From assembly GCA_963812085.1 (NCBI GenBank), contig CAWETL010000006.1, positions 124,001-188,000 on the forward strand: DNA of 64,000 bases, read 5' to 3'. This document shows, piece by piece, positions 15,950 to 24,949 of the stretch (position 1 is the first letter of the stretch; every line of letters begins with the position of its first letter). The position numbers were made by a program, and so were the translations under genes. The stretch is from SPDF01 sp963812085. Its GTDB lineage: Bacteria; Gemmatimonadota; Gemmatimonadetes; Gemmatimonadales; GWC2-71-9. The notes under the pieces were generated by a model, which did not search any database, was not told the DNA's origin, and worked only from the letters and a program-made list of their open reading frames with translations.

Positions 15950-17997
15950 TGCCGCCCCGCACGAACCGCCTGGCCGGCTCGACCAGCCCCTACCTGCTCC
16001 AGCATGCCCACAACCCCGTGGACTGGTACCCCTGGGGCGAGGAGGCGCTCGCGCTCGCCAGGAAGCTCGACCGGCCGATCCTGCTCTCCATCGGCTATTC
16101 CGCCTGCCACTGGTGTCACGTGATGGCGCACGAGTCGTTCGAGAACGAGGCGATCGCCGCGACGATGAACACGCACTTCGTAAATGTGAAGGTGGACCGG
16201 GAGGAACGCCCCGACCTCGACGACATCTACATGGCCGCCACGATGGCCATGAACCACGGGCAGGGCGGCTGGCCGATGACGGTGTTCCTGACCCCCGACC
16301 AGCGGCCCTTCTTCGCGGGGACCTACTTCCCGCCCGAGGACCGGCACGGCCGCCCCGGCTTTCCGGCCATCCTGAAGCGGATCGCCGAACTCTGGCGCGA
16401 CAACCGCGCCGCCCTCGAGCGCGTCGGGGGCGAGCTCGTCGCCCACCTCGCCGACCTGTCCCGGCCCGCGCCGGGCGCCATCGACGTCGACGCAGCGCGC
16501 CGGCGACTCGTCGGCCAGCTGGGCGCGACGTTCGACGCGGCGTGGGGCGGCTTCGGCCGCGCGCCCAAGTTCCCGCCATCGACGCTGCTCCGCGTCCTCC
16601 TCCGGACGCACCGGACCGACGGCGACGAGCACGCGCTGCTCATGGCGCGCCGCACCCTGGACGGGATGGCCCGCGGCGGGATGTACGACCAGGTCGGGGG
16701 CGGCTTCTGCCGCTATTCGACAGACGAGCAGTGGCTGGTCCCGCACTTCGAGAAGATGCTGTATGACAACGCGCTTCTCGCGCGGGCCTATCTCGAGGGA
16801 TTCCAGGCGACCGGTGACCCATTCTATCGAGACGTCGCCGCCGACGTGCTGGACTACGTCCTGCGTGAAATGACCGCTCCCGAGGGCGGCTTCTACTCCG
16901 CGACGGACGCCGACTCGGAAGGGGAGGAAGGAAAGTTCTTCGTGTGGACCCCCGCCGAGGTCCGCGCCGTGCTGGGCACCGAGGCGGCGCCGCTGGCGAT
17001 GGCGTGGTTCGATATCTCGGAAGACGGCAATTGGGAGGGCCGGAACATCCCGCGCACGCCGCGACCGATGGCCGAGCTCGCGCTGCGTTTCGGCCTCTCG
17101 GAGGACGAGGCGCGGCGCCGGATCGCGGCGGCCCGGATGTCCTTGTACGAGGCCCGGCGCCTGCGCGTGCCCCCGGCGCTCGACGACAAGGTGCTCACCG
17201 CGTGGAACGGCCTGATGATCGGGGCCATGGCGGAAGGGGCCCGCGTCCTCGGCGAGCCGCGCTACCAGGCGGCGGCGGAAGGCGCGGCAGACTTCTGCCT
17301 GGCCCGGCTCCGCGCGCCGGACGGCCGCCTGCTCCGCTCCTGGCGGGGCGGCACGGCCCACCTCCCCGCCTATCTCGAGGACTACGCCTGCCTCGGGGAC
17401 GGGCTGCTCGACGTCTACGAGTCGGGCGGCAACGCGCGCTTTCTCGACGGGGCCCGCGAGCTCGCCGAGCGGATCAGGTCGGAGTTCGCGGCGGGAGACG
17501 GCGGCTTCTTCAGCACCGCCGTCGGGCACGAGCCGCTGCTGGTGCGTCACCGCGAAGGGCACGACGGTGCCGTGCCGTCGGCCAACGGCGTGGCGGCGCA
17601 GCTCTTCGCGCGGCTCGCGGCGCATCTCGACCGCGACGACTTCCGGCGCACGGCCCGGTCGGCCATCGAGACGTGGGGCGCCGCGCTGACGCGGGAACCG
17701 CGCGCCTTTGCGCAAAGCCTGCTCGTGCTGGAGTTCCTGCAGGCCGGGCCGGTGGAGCTGGCCTACATCGGCTCGCCGGTGGAGCCGGAGCTTCTCGCGC
17801 TGCGCCGGGCGGTGGCGGGCCACTTCCTTCCCAACCGCATCGTGGGGCATCATGACCCGGCCGACGGTCCGTCCCCGCTGCCCCTGCTGGCGCACAAGAC
17901 TCTCGTGCGCGGGGGGCCCGCGCTGTACGTTTGCCGGAACTTCGCCTGCCGGCGTCCGGTCATCGAGCCCGACGAGGTCCCGGCGGCGCTGGCCTAG
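15949..17997 (+). CDS. YyaL/spermatogenesis-associated protein 20-like thioredoxin-domain protein
   Basis: A 682-residue protein of the DUF255 family. The N-terminus has the family signature (NRLAGSTSPYLLQHAHNPVDWYPW) and a thioredoxin-like fold with a CxxC-type site (SACHWCHVMAHESF). The rest (about 180-680) is an (alpha/alpha)6 barrel like N-acylglucosamine 2-epimerase, with TDADSEGEEGKFFVW and DDKVLTAWNGLMI blocks. The enzyme activity is not established; a redox or glycan role has been proposed for the family. Length is typical. Translationally coupled to the site-2 protease gene. Confidence 0.9.
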   Translation: MPPRTNRLAGSTSPYLLQHAHNPVDWYPWGEEALALARKLDRPILLSIGYSACHWCHVMAHESFENEAIAATMNTHFVNVKVDREERPDLDDIYMAATMAMNHGQGGWPMTVFLTPDQRPFFAGTYFPPEDRHGRPGFPAILKRIAELWRDNRAALERVGGELVAHLADLSRPAPGAIDVDAARRRLVGQLGATFDAAWGGFGRAPKFPPSTLLRVLLRTHRTDGDEHALLMARRTLDGMARGGMYDQVGGGFCRYSTDEQWLVPHFEKMLYDNALLARAYLEGFQATGDPFYRDVAADVLDYVLREMTAPEGGFYSATDADSEGEEGKFFVWTPAEVRAVLGTEAAPLAMAWFDISEDGNWEGRNIPRTPRPMAELALRFGLSEDEARRRIAAARMSLYEARRLRVPPALDDKVLTAWNGLMIGAMAEGARVLGEPRYQAAAEGAADFCLARLRAPDGRLLRSWRGGTAHLPAYLEDYACLGDGLLDVYESGGNARFLDGARELAERIRSEFAAGDGGFFSTAVGHEPLLVRHREGHDGAVPSANGVAAQLFARLAAHLDRDDFRRTARSAIETWGAALTREPRAFAQSLLVLEFLQAGPVELAYIGSPVEPELLALRRAVAGHFLPNRIVGHHDPADGPSPLPLLAHKTLVRGGPALYVCRNFACRRPVIEPDEVPAALA

Positions 17998-18037
17998 CCG
18001 CGCCGGTCACCCGGCCATCACGCATCCCGGAGATCGC

Positions 18038-19879
18038 ATGCCCCGTGTCTTCCGCCTCGCCCTGCTCGCGGCCTTCGCCGCGGCCCCGCTCGCCGCGCAG
18101 GACGCCGCCGTCCTTCCCGCGGGATACTCCCGGTGGGAAGCGATGATCCCGATGCGCGACGGCGTGCGCCTCCACACCGTGTTCCTGGCGCCGGCGGACA
18201 CCACGGTGCCGGCGCCGATTCTCATGGAGCGCACACCCTACGGCACCGAGGGGTGGGGCGAGGGGCCGCGCTTCGCCACCGCGTACGACGCCTTCCTCCC
18301 CGGCGGGTACGTGCTCGTGCAGCAGGACATCCGGGGCCGCTATGCCTCCGAGGGAACGTTCATGATGAACCGGCCTCCTGTCGCGCCGGGCGACTCCGCC
18401 CAGGTGGACGAGAGCACCGACACCTACGACACCATCGAGTGGATGATCCACCACGTGCCCGGCAACAACGGGCGGGTCGGCATCCTCGGCATCTCCTACC
18501 CCGGCTGGCTCTCGGCGATGGCCGGGTACCACCCGCACCCCGCACTCAAGGCCATCTCGCCGCAGGCCCCGATGGGCGACGCCTGGATGGGCGACGACTT
18601 CTTCCACCAGGGGGCGTTCCGCCAGAGCTACGGGCTCGAATACGCGTGGGCCATGGAGGCGAGCGACGACTGGAGCAAGACCCCGAACGTGTCCCGCTAC
18701 GACACCTACGAGTGGTACCTGCTGTTCCCGAACCTCCGCGCGATGGCGGCCGCGGTCGGCGCCGACGCCTGGCCCACCTGGCGCAATTTCGTGGCGCACC
18801 CCAGCTACGACGCCTTCTGGCAGCGCCACGCGCTCATGTCGTATGCGACGACGCCCGTCGTCCCCACGCTCACGGTGGGCGGCTGGTGGGACCAGGAGGA
18901 CGAGTACGGCGCGATCGCGAGCTATGCCACGCTCGAGCGGCACGACTCCCTCAACCGAAGCTACCTGGTGATGGGCCCGTGGAACCACGGCCAGTGGCAC
19001 GTCGAGCCCGCGGCCGCGCTGGGCCAGGTGCAGTTCGGCCGCTCCACCGGCGCGGACTTCCGGAAGGAGATCCAGGGGCCGTGGTTCAACTACTGGCTCA
19101 AGGGAACGGGCGACGGCCGCTTCCCGGAGGCGCGCCTCTTCGACGCCGGGGCCAACGAATGGAAGAGCTTCGACGCCTGGCCGCCGAAGGACGCCACGGC
19201 GGTCTCCCTGTACTTCGGTGACCACGGACAGTTGCGGTTCACTCCGCCCACCTCGGCGACTGGCTACGACCAGTTCATCTCCGACCCGGCGCATCCGGTA
19301 CCGTACCGTTCCCGTCCGGTGGAGCTCACGTACGACCCGCGCGGATCGCGCTGGCGCACCTGGGAGGTCGAGGACCAGCGCTTCGTGGACGATCGCGCCG
19401 ACGTGCTGTCGTGGGAAACGAAGCCGCTCACCGAGGACGTCGTGGTGGCGGGAGATATCACGGCGCGGCTCTTCGCCTCGACGACCGGAAGCGACGCCGA
19501 CTGGGTGGTCAAGCTCATCGACGTCTACCCTGACAGCCTCGCCGACCGCCCGCGCATGGGCGGCTTCGAGCTCATGGTCACCGGCGACGTGCTCCGGGGC
19601 CGGTACCGCACCAGTTTTTCGCATCCGGCGCCGGTGACGCCCAACGCCGTCCTGGCCTACAACGTGGACCTGCACCAGCAGGCGTACCGGTTCAAGGCGG
19701 GCCATCGCATCATGGTGCAGGTGCAGAGCACCTGGTTCCCCCTCTACGACCGGAACCCGCAGACCTACGTGCCCAACATCTTCCTGGCCGACTCGTCCGC
19801 CTATCGGGCCAGGACTCACCGGGTCTATCGCTCGGTGAAATTTCCTTCACATGTCTCGATCATGGTGGTGCCCAGGTAG
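18038..19879 (+). CDS. CocE/NonD family (S15-like) secreted acyl hydrolase
   Basis: A 613-residue alpha/beta-hydrolase with a signal peptide (1-20, cleaved after PLAAQ region). The nucleophile elbow is GISYPGW (Ser about 153), and the RDGVRLHTVFLAPAD start is typical of X-Pro dipeptidyl-peptidase/cocaine-esterase relatives. A lid domain follows, then a C-terminal galactose-binding-like jelly roll (from about 430) with LAYNVDLHQQAYRFKAGHRIMVQV and the final WFPLYDRNPQT. The family includes glutaryl-7-ACA acylases and cocaine esterase; the true substrate is probably a peptide or ester in the periplasm. Confidence 0.9.
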   Translation: MPRVFRLALLAAFAAAPLAAQDAAVLPAGYSRWEAMIPMRDGVRLHTVFLAPADTTVPAPILMERTPYGTEGWGEGPRFATAYDAFLPGGYVLVQQDIRGRYASEGTFMMNRPPVAPGDSAQVDESTDTYDTIEWMIHHVPGNNGRVGILGISYPGWLSAMAGYHPHPALKAISPQAPMGDAWMGDDFFHQGAFRQSYGLEYAWAMEASDDWSKTPNVSRYDTYEWYLLFPNLRAMAAAVGADAWPTWRNFVAHPSYDAFWQRHALMSYATTPVVPTLTVGGWWDQEDEYGAIASYATLERHDSLNRSYLVMGPWNHGQWHVEPAAALGQVQFGRSTGADFRKEIQGPWFNYWLKGTGDGRFPEARLFDAGANEWKSFDAWPPKDATAVSLYFGDHGQLRFTPPTSATGYDQFISDPAHPVPYRSRPVELTYDPRGSRWRTWEVEDQRFVDDRADVLSWETKPLTEDVVVAGDITARLFASTTGSDADWVVKLIDVYPDSLADRPRMGGFELMVTGDVLRGRYRTSFSHPAPVTPNAVLAYNVDLHQQAYRFKAGHRIMVQVQSTWFPLYDRNPQTYVPNIFLADSSAYRARTHRVYRSVKFPSHVSIMVVPR

Positions 19880-19992
19880 CCAGGGGATCACGGGCTCGGG
19901 GGCGCGGAGGAGGGCGGAATCGTGTACCGCGGGCTATATTTGACTACCCCTCTGTCTCTGGCCGCCCTCGACGGGCGGAAGGTGCGGTGCCG

Positions 19993-21090
19993 ATGGCTTC
20001 AATCCGGGTCACTTTTCCGAGTCGCAAAGCGGCCTCCTTCGCGGACGACGTGAAGGGTCGCGTCGCGGACTATTTCGCGTCCCGCGGCATTTCCGACAAG
20101 GCCGACTGGCGGATGGTGCTCAAGGGCGTCATCCTGCTCGCGCTGACCTTCGTGCCCTACGGCATGATCCTCAGCAACCGCTTCGGCCCTTGGACCATGC
20201 TCGGCTTGGCCGCGGTGATGGGCGTCGGGGTGGCCGGGATCGGCTTCAGCATTTCCCACGACGCGCTCCACGGCGCCTACTCGAATCACGCCTGGGTCAA
20301 CCGCGTCATCGGCTGGACATTCGACATGTGCGGGGCCAACGGGTACATGTGGAAGGTCACCCACAACGTGATCCACCACACCTACACCAACATCGAGGGG
20401 CTGGACGAAGACCTGACCGTCTCGCCGCTGCTCCGGCTCTCGCCGCACTCCGAGTGGAAGCCCTTCCACCGCTTCCAGCACGTCTACGGATTCCTCGCCT
20501 ACAGCTTCTCCACCCTCTTCTGGGTGTTCGTCAAGGACTACAAGTATTTCCTGCAGAAGGACATCGGGCCGTTCCTCAACCGGACGAACCCGCCCAAGGA
20601 GATCGCCGGACTGTTCATCGGGAAGGCGTTCTACTACAGCTGGGCCATCATCATCCCGCTGCTCGTCGTCCACGTGGCGTGGTGGCAATTCGTCATCGGC
20701 TTCCTCGTGATGAACCTGGTGGCCGGCACGATCCTCGGCGTGGTGTTCCAGCTGGCGCACGTCGTCGAGGACATCACCTACCCGAAGCCGGACGCCGCGG
20801 GCGCGATGGGCTCGGCCTGGATGGCGCACGAACTCGAGACGACGTCCGACTTCGGACCGCGCAACTGGCTGTTGTGCTGGTACGTGGGGGGGCTGAACTT
20901 CCAGGTGGAGCATCACCTCTTCCCGAAGGTGTGCAGCATCCACTATCCCGCGATCAGCGGCATCGTGCGGGAAACGGCGCTGGCGCATGGCCTTCCGTAC
21001 AACCAGCACGAGACGCTCCGCGAGGCGATCCGGTCCCACTATCACGCGCTGAAGCGCCTCAGCCGGCCACCTCTCGCGGTCGCTGCCTGA
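19993..21090 (+). CDS. Fatty acid desaturase (acyl-lipid/linoleoyl-CoA desaturase type)
   Basis: A 365-residue integral membrane di-iron enzyme. The three histidine boxes are present and in order: HDALH (about residue 87), HNVIHH (about 123) and QVEHHLFP (about 306). Four main hydrophobic segments flank them. It inserts double bonds into membrane acyl chains using O2 and a reductant, which matters for fluidity in the cold. GTG 19987 is an alternative start; GGAAGG at 19977-19982 fits ATG 19993 better. A TATATT stretch about 50 bases upstream could be a -10 element. Confidence 0.92.
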   Translation: MASIRVTFPSRKAASFADDVKGRVADYFASRGISDKADWRMVLKGVILLALTFVPYGMILSNRFGPWTMLGLAAVMGVGVAGIGFSISHDALHGAYSNHAWVNRVIGWTFDMCGANGYMWKVTHNVIHHTYTNIEGLDEDLTVSPLLRLSPHSEWKPFHRFQHVYGFLAYSFSTLFWVFVKDYKYFLQKDIGPFLNRTNPPKEIAGLFIGKAFYYSWAIIIPLLVVHVAWWQFVIGFLVMNLVAGTILGVVFQLAHVVEDITYPKPDAAGAMGSAWMAHELETTSDFGPRNWLLCWYVGGLNFQVEHHLFPKVCSIHYPAISGIVRETALAHGLPYNQHETLREAIRSHYHALKRLSRPPLAVAA

Positions 21091-21112
21091 GTCCCTCCCG
21101 GCCCGCGCAGGC

Positions 21113-21634
21113 GTGACGCCTTTCTGGTATTGGCGCTGGCGCCTGCTCGGCCACGAACCACCCACCTGCCTCGGCTGCGGCGGACCGCTGCACCAGCAGG
21201 CCGTGGCGTGGTGTCACTCCGCCGCCGGCCAGATCGAGCTGACCCTCCACGGCCTGCCGTTCCGCGCCTGCGCCGCCGGCTGTACCGACCGCCGGCAGGC
21301 CCGCCCCGGATTCCACTCCGAGCTTGAACGCGCGCTGCTCGACAGCGGCGCCGTCCCGGCAGCGCAGCCAGGCACCCAGGGCAGCGCGCTCACCTGTTAC
21401 CACTGCGCCAGCCGGTCGTGGCGCACCGGTGCCACCGTCGGCGACGTGCACGGCACGCTCGAGTTCCCCGGCCTTCCTTCCATCGACGCCACGGTGCGCG
21501 GTCCGCTGCTGACCTGCGACGGCTGCGGCCATTCGCAACTCGCCCCGTCGGCGTCCGTCCGTCTCGACCTCGCGGCCGCTCTCGAGCATGTCATCGAGGC
21601 CGCCCGAATCCGCTCCACGTTCCGCAAGGCCTAG
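21113..21634 (+). CDS. Cysteine-rich putative zinc-binding protein, 173 aa
   Basis: I do not recognise the family. There are several CxxC knuckles: CLGCGGPL (about 20), CAAGC (about 57), CYHC (about 102) and CDGCGHSQ (about 136), enough for two zinc sites that divide the protein into two similar halves, each ribbon followed by a beta-hairpin. The C-terminus is helical. No signal peptide or membrane segment. GTG start. It converges with the nitroreductase gene, their stop codons overlapping in a CTAG. Confidence 0.55.
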   Translation: MTPFWYWRWRLLGHEPPTCLGCGGPLHQQAVAWCHSAAGQIELTLHGLPFRACAAGCTDRRQARPGFHSELERALLDSGAVPAAQPGTQGSALTCYHCASRSWRTGATVGDVHGTLEFPGLPSIDATVRGPLLTCDGCGHSQLAPSASVRLDLAAALEHVIEAARIRSTFRKA

Positions 21635-22248
21635 CGAAGCACCAGGACCCGGTCGGCGTCGTGCCGGGTGGACAGGAACCCCTCCTCGGCGGGGTGGCCG
21701 AGTGCGACGAGGGCCGGCACCCGCGCATACGTCGGAAGCCCCAGGATCTCCTTCACCTTCTCCGGATCGAAGCCCAGCATCGGCGAGGTGCCCAGCCCCA
21801 TGGTCTCGGCGAGGAGCAGCAGGTAGCCGAGCGCGATGTAGCTCTGCCCCGCGCCCCACGCCTCGCGATCGGCATCGCTCTGCACGCCCAACGTCCCCGC
21901 CAGGTGTGCCTTGGTGCCCGCCGCCTTGTCCGCAGGCAGCGTCGGCGCGAAGGTCTGCTCCACGGTCTCGAGCGCGTCGAGCGTGTCGGTGTGGAGGACG
22001 AGCAGGACGGGCGCCGCGCCCACCTGCGCCTGCCCATACGCGGCCTCCTGCAACCGGGACTTCAGCGCCTCGTCGCGCACGGCCACCCAGCGCCAGGGCT
22101 GGAGGTTGAAGGCGGAGGGCGCGCGCCCCGCCGACGTGATCAGGGTGCGCAGCGTCTCGTCGCTGACCTGTTCGGGAGTGAAGCGACGGATCGAACGACG
22201 GGAGGCAGCGGCCTCGAGCAGGGCCCGCCCGGCGGCAGTGGTCAGCAT
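21631..22248 (-). CDS. Nitroreductase family FMN-dependent oxidoreductase
   Basis: A 205-residue protein with the nitroreductase fold: FMN-phosphate-binding RRSIRRFTPEQV at the N-terminus, SAFNLQPWRWVAV, then GLGTSPMLGFDPEKV and ALVALGHPAEEG. These flavoenzymes reduce quinones, nitro groups or other electrophiles with NAD(P)H. The ATG at 22248 has GGAGGA just upstream. A palindromic site at 22267-22278, matching one in front of the marR gene, suggests MarR control and hence induction by electrophiles or phenolics. Confidence 0.9.
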   Translation of the reverse strand: MLTTAAGRALLEAAASRRSIRRFTPEQVSDETLRTLITSAGRAPSAFNLQPWRWVAVRDEALKSRLQEAAYGQAQVGAAPVLLVLHTDTLDALETVEQTFAPTLPADKAAGTKAHLAGTLGVQSDADREAWGAGQSYIALGYLLLLAETMGLGTSPMLGFDPEKVKEILGLPTYARVPALVALGHPAEEGFLSTRHDADRVLVLR

Positions 22249-22266
22249 GGTGGTGTCCTCCAATAA

Positions 22267-22278
22267 GTGTGATAACAC
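22267..22278. promoter_or_regulatory. Putative MarR operator in front of the nitroreductase gene
   Basis: Plus-strand GTGTGATAACAC; the minus-strand reading GTGTTATCACAC matches GTGTTGTAACAC upstream of marR (consensus GTGTTrTmACAC). It lies about 19 bases from the nitroreductase start, where a bound repressor would block initiation. Confidence 0.6.
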
Positions 22279-22295
22279 ATGTATAGTTCAATAGA

Positions 22296-22316
22296 GGCCC
22301 CCGATTCCCGGGGGCC
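22296..22316 (-). terminator. Hairpin after marR
   Basis: 8-bp perfect stem GGCCCCCG / CGGGGGCC, 5-base loop, immediately downstream of the marR stop (22321) on the minus strand. It probably separates marR from the nitroreductase transcription unit. Confidence 0.55.
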
Positions 22317-22320
22317 GGTT

Positions 22321-22800
22321 CTATCCGCGATTACAGGGCGTCAGCCGGCGCACCTCGTCCAAAAGTTCGATGAGCTCGCGCAGCCGGTCCTTCCCCATCT
22401 TGCCGAGTTCCTTCACCTCCAATTCCCGGAGCGGATCGGCAATCTTGTCGAGCAATGCCAACCCCCGGGGCGTGATCCGGGAGGTGACGACCCGGCGGTC
22501 TTCCCCGTCGCGCGCGCGCGCCACCAGGCCCATGCGCTCGAGGCGGTCGAGGAGCCGGGTGGCATCGGCCACCGGTGCGATCAGGCGCGCCCGGATTTCG
22601 CAGCGCGGCAGGCCATCGGCCCCGGCACCCCGAAGAATCCGGAGCACGTTGTACTGCGTCGGCGTGATGCCGAATGGGCGCATCATGTCCGCCGCGCGGA
22701 GTTCGAGGAGGGCGGCCGTGCGCTTGATGCTCACGAACGCCTCCTGGACGGGGGAGGCGAACGGGCGGGTCTGCTTCAGTTCGGCAGCGAGCTGGCTCAT
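22321..22800 (-). CDS. MarR family transcriptional regulator
   Basis: A 159-residue winged-helix regulator: dimerisation helices at both ends, recognition helix around residues 62-85 (GLPRCEIRARLIAPVADATRL), wing with RDGEDRRVVTSRITPRG, the DxRxx signature of MarR proteins. Such repressors usually autoregulate and control a neighbouring detoxification gene. Here a near-identical palindrome stands before this gene (22817-22828) and before the adjacent nitroreductase gene, supporting that model. Confidence 0.9.
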   Translation of the reverse strand: MSQLAAELKQTRPFASPVQEAFVSIKRTAALLELRAADMMRPFGITPTQYNVLRILRGAGADGLPRCEIRARLIAPVADATRLLDRLERMGLVARARDGEDRRVVTSRITPRGLALLDKIADPLRELEVKELGKMGKDRLRELIELLDEVRRLTPCNRG

Positions 22801-22816
22801 GGTGGGATGATATTAC

Positions 22817-22828
22817 GTGTTGTAACAC
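22817..22828. promoter_or_regulatory. Putative MarR autoregulatory operator
   Basis: GTGTTGTAACAC, 17 bases upstream of the marR start (minus strand). 10 of 12 bases match the site in front of the nitroreductase gene when both are read in the same sense. Confidence 0.6.
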
Positions 22829-22937
22829 AGAAAGTCAAGGCTGGAGCATAATGGGGAGCTTACCCTGCTTGCCGCCCCACGCAACCACCCCGGCCTCACC
22901 GGGGACGCTCGGGCGCATCGGTCGGATGTGAGGTCGT

Positions 22938-23570
22938 TCAGCCAGGCTGAGTGCGGAGCCGCAGCAGGTGCTTGAGCCGGGTGTGATCCTCCCGCTCCCG
23001 CTCCTCGAGCAGGGCGCGGACCCGGTGCACCTCGGCCGTGAGTCCCGGTGCCACCTGGTTCTCGAGGGTATTGACCTGCCTCGAGGTGCGCGCCAGCGCC
23101 TGGGCGAGGCGCCGGAGAAGGAGTTCGGTGGACGCGGCGTCCAGCAGCAGTTCCACCATCTGCTCGAACTCGCCGGCGGCGGTGGCGGCGGCGGGGCCGG
23201 TGAGCGGCGGCGCCTGGCCGCGGGCCTCGATGGTTCTGCGAATCGGGGTCAGCCGCTGCACGGCGCCGCTCGCCACGCCCCAGGATTCCGTGACGGTGAG
23301 TTCGACTTCCGCCTGTCGGGATGGCCACCCCATCGCGGTGATTCCTGCCGCGCCGTGCGACGCGGCGGCGCCGAGCAAGGCGGGATACGCCCGGCCCGCA
23401 CACTCGTCGACCCGGTTGCGCGCCTCGATGGCCGGCGTGGCCACCCGGAACAGATCGGCCACCAGCGCCTGCCGCTTCCGGGTGAGGAGGTCGATTCCCT
23501 TCCGCACCCGCTCCAGCCGCCGTCGGTGACGCAGCAGGTTCGAACGCGTCGGCGCGCCGCTGATCCTCAT
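22938..23570 (-). CDS. atpD: V/A-type ATPase subunit D (central stalk)
   Basis: A 210-residue coiled-coil protein starting MRISGAPTRSNLLRHRRRLERVRKGIDLLTRKR, the family signature, and with a long C-terminal helix (VNTLENQVAPGLTAEVHRVRALLEER). D forms the central rotor axle with F, linking the A3B3 head to the membrane ring. Last gene of the operon; its ATG overlaps the subunit B stop (ATGA). The C-terminus is short compared with some orthologues but ends naturally. Confidence 0.9.
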   Translation of the reverse strand: MRISGAPTRSNLLRHRRRLERVRKGIDLLTRKRQALVADLFRVATPAIEARNRVDECAGRAYPALLGAAASHGAAGITAMGWPSRQAEVELTVTESWGVASGAVQRLTPIRRTIEARGQAPPLTGPAAATAAGEFEQMVELLLDAASTELLLRRLAQALARTSRQVNTLENQVAPGLTAEVHRVRALLEEREREDHTRLKHLLRLRTQPG

Positions 23571-24949
23571 GCCGACCCTCCCTGGCCACCGCGCCGCGCC
23601 CAGGCCTCCTCGGGAATCCGCATCAGGTCTTCACGCGGCAGCGTCTCGAGCAGGCGCCAGCCGACTTCGAGCGTCTCGCCGATGGTGCGGCGCGCCGGGC
23701 CCTGGTGGATGAACTCCCGCTCGAACTTCTCGGCAAAGGCCATCGCCCGGCGATCGGCCGGCGGGAGCCCCGATTCCCCGACGATCGCGGCCGTGAGACG
23801 GGCCTCGCGTCCCTGGGCGTAAATCGAGTAGATCTGGTCGGACCACTTCCGGTGGTCCGGCGCCGTCTGCGCGCCGATCCCCGCTCCCATCAACCGCGAC
23901 AGGGAGGGCAGCACGTCGATCGGCGGGAACGTCCCCTGCCGGTCGAGCTCCCGGCTCAGGACGATCTGGCCCTCGGTGATGTAGCCCGTGAGGTCGGGAA
24001 TCGGGTGCGTGATATCGTCGTCGGGCATCGAGAGGATCGGCAGCTGCGTGACGGAGCCCGCGCACCCGCGGACCACCCCCGCCCGCTCGAAGATGCTCGC
24101 GAGGTCGGTGTACATGTAGCCGGGATAGCCCCGCCGCCCGGGGATCTCCTCGCGGGCGGCGCCGAGCTCCCGAAGCGCCTCGCAGTAGTTGGTGGCGTCC
24201 GCCAGCACCACGAGCACGTGCATGCCGCGCTCGAACGCGAGGTACTCGGCCTGCGCCAGCGCCAGGCGCGGTGCGAGGAGGCGCTCGATGGTGGGATCCC
24301 CGGTGCGGTTGAGGTAGAAGACGCTCCGGGCGAGGGCCTCGCTCGACTCGAACCGGCGGAGGAAGTGCTGCGTCTCCCGCTCGGTCAGGCCGAGCGCGAT
24401 GAAGATGACCGCGAACGGCTCGGCGCGCGTGGTGCGCGCATCGGCCACCACGCGGGCCGCCAGCTCGAGCCCCGGGAGCCCGGCGCCCGAGAAGATCGGC
24501 AGCTTCTGGCCCCGCACCAGCGTGTTCATCCCGTCGATGGCGGAGATGCCGGTCTCGATGAAGTCGGCCGGCTTGCGGCGGCAGACCGGATTGAGCGGCG
24601 CAGCCCACGCCGCCCGCCGCGCGGTCCCGACCGGCGCGGGGAGGCCGTCGAGCGGGGCGCCCGAGCCCGCGAAGACCCGCCCGAGGAGTTCCTCGCCCAC
24701 GGTGGCGCGGGCGATGTCGCCGGTGAAGGTCACCTGCGAGCCGGCCGGCGCCAGTCCGACGGTGTCCTCGAAGACCTGGACGATGGACGCGTTCCGGCTG
24801 ACCTCGATCACCTGCCCCCGCCGCGGAGGCTCCCCCGCCGACTCGATGGACACCCACTCCCCGAGAATTCCGCGATGGGTGCGCGCGACGGTGAGCAGCG
24901 GCCCGGCCGCGGCCGAAGCGCCGGCGTATCTGCGGGGCGTGCCGCTCAT
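23567..24949 (-). CDS. atpB: V/A-type ATPase subunit B (non-catalytic)
   Basis: A 460-residue subunit. Markers: RGQVIEVSRNASIVQVFEDTVGL, FIETGISAIDGMNTLVRGQKLPIFSGAGLPGLELAA (degenerate P-loop, as expected for the non-catalytic subunit), and LPILSMPDDDITHPIPDLTGYITEGQI, which is specific to V/A-type B subunits. It alternates with A in the cytoplasmic head and completes the catalytic interface. ATGA overlaps on both sides show tight coupling with A and D. Confidence 0.96.
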   Translation of the reverse strand: MSGTPRRYAGASAAAGPLLTVARTHRGILGEWVSIESAGEPPRRGQVIEVSRNASIVQVFEDTVGLAPAGSQVTFTGDIARATVGEELLGRVFAGSGAPLDGLPAPVGTARRAAWAAPLNPVCRRKPADFIETGISAIDGMNTLVRGQKLPIFSGAGLPGLELAARVVADARTTRAEPFAVIFIALGLTERETQHFLRRFESSEALARSVFYLNRTGDPTIERLLAPRLALAQAEYLAFERGMHVLVVLADATNYCEALRELGAAREEIPGRRGYPGYMYTDLASIFERAGVVRGCAGSVTQLPILSMPDDDITHPIPDLTGYITEGQIVLSRELDRQGTFPPIDVLPSLSRLMGAGIGAQTAPDHRKWSDQIYSIYAQGREARLTAAIVGESGLPPADRRAMAFAEKFEREFIHQGPARRTIGETLEVGWRLLETLPREDLMRIPEEAWARRGGQGGSA

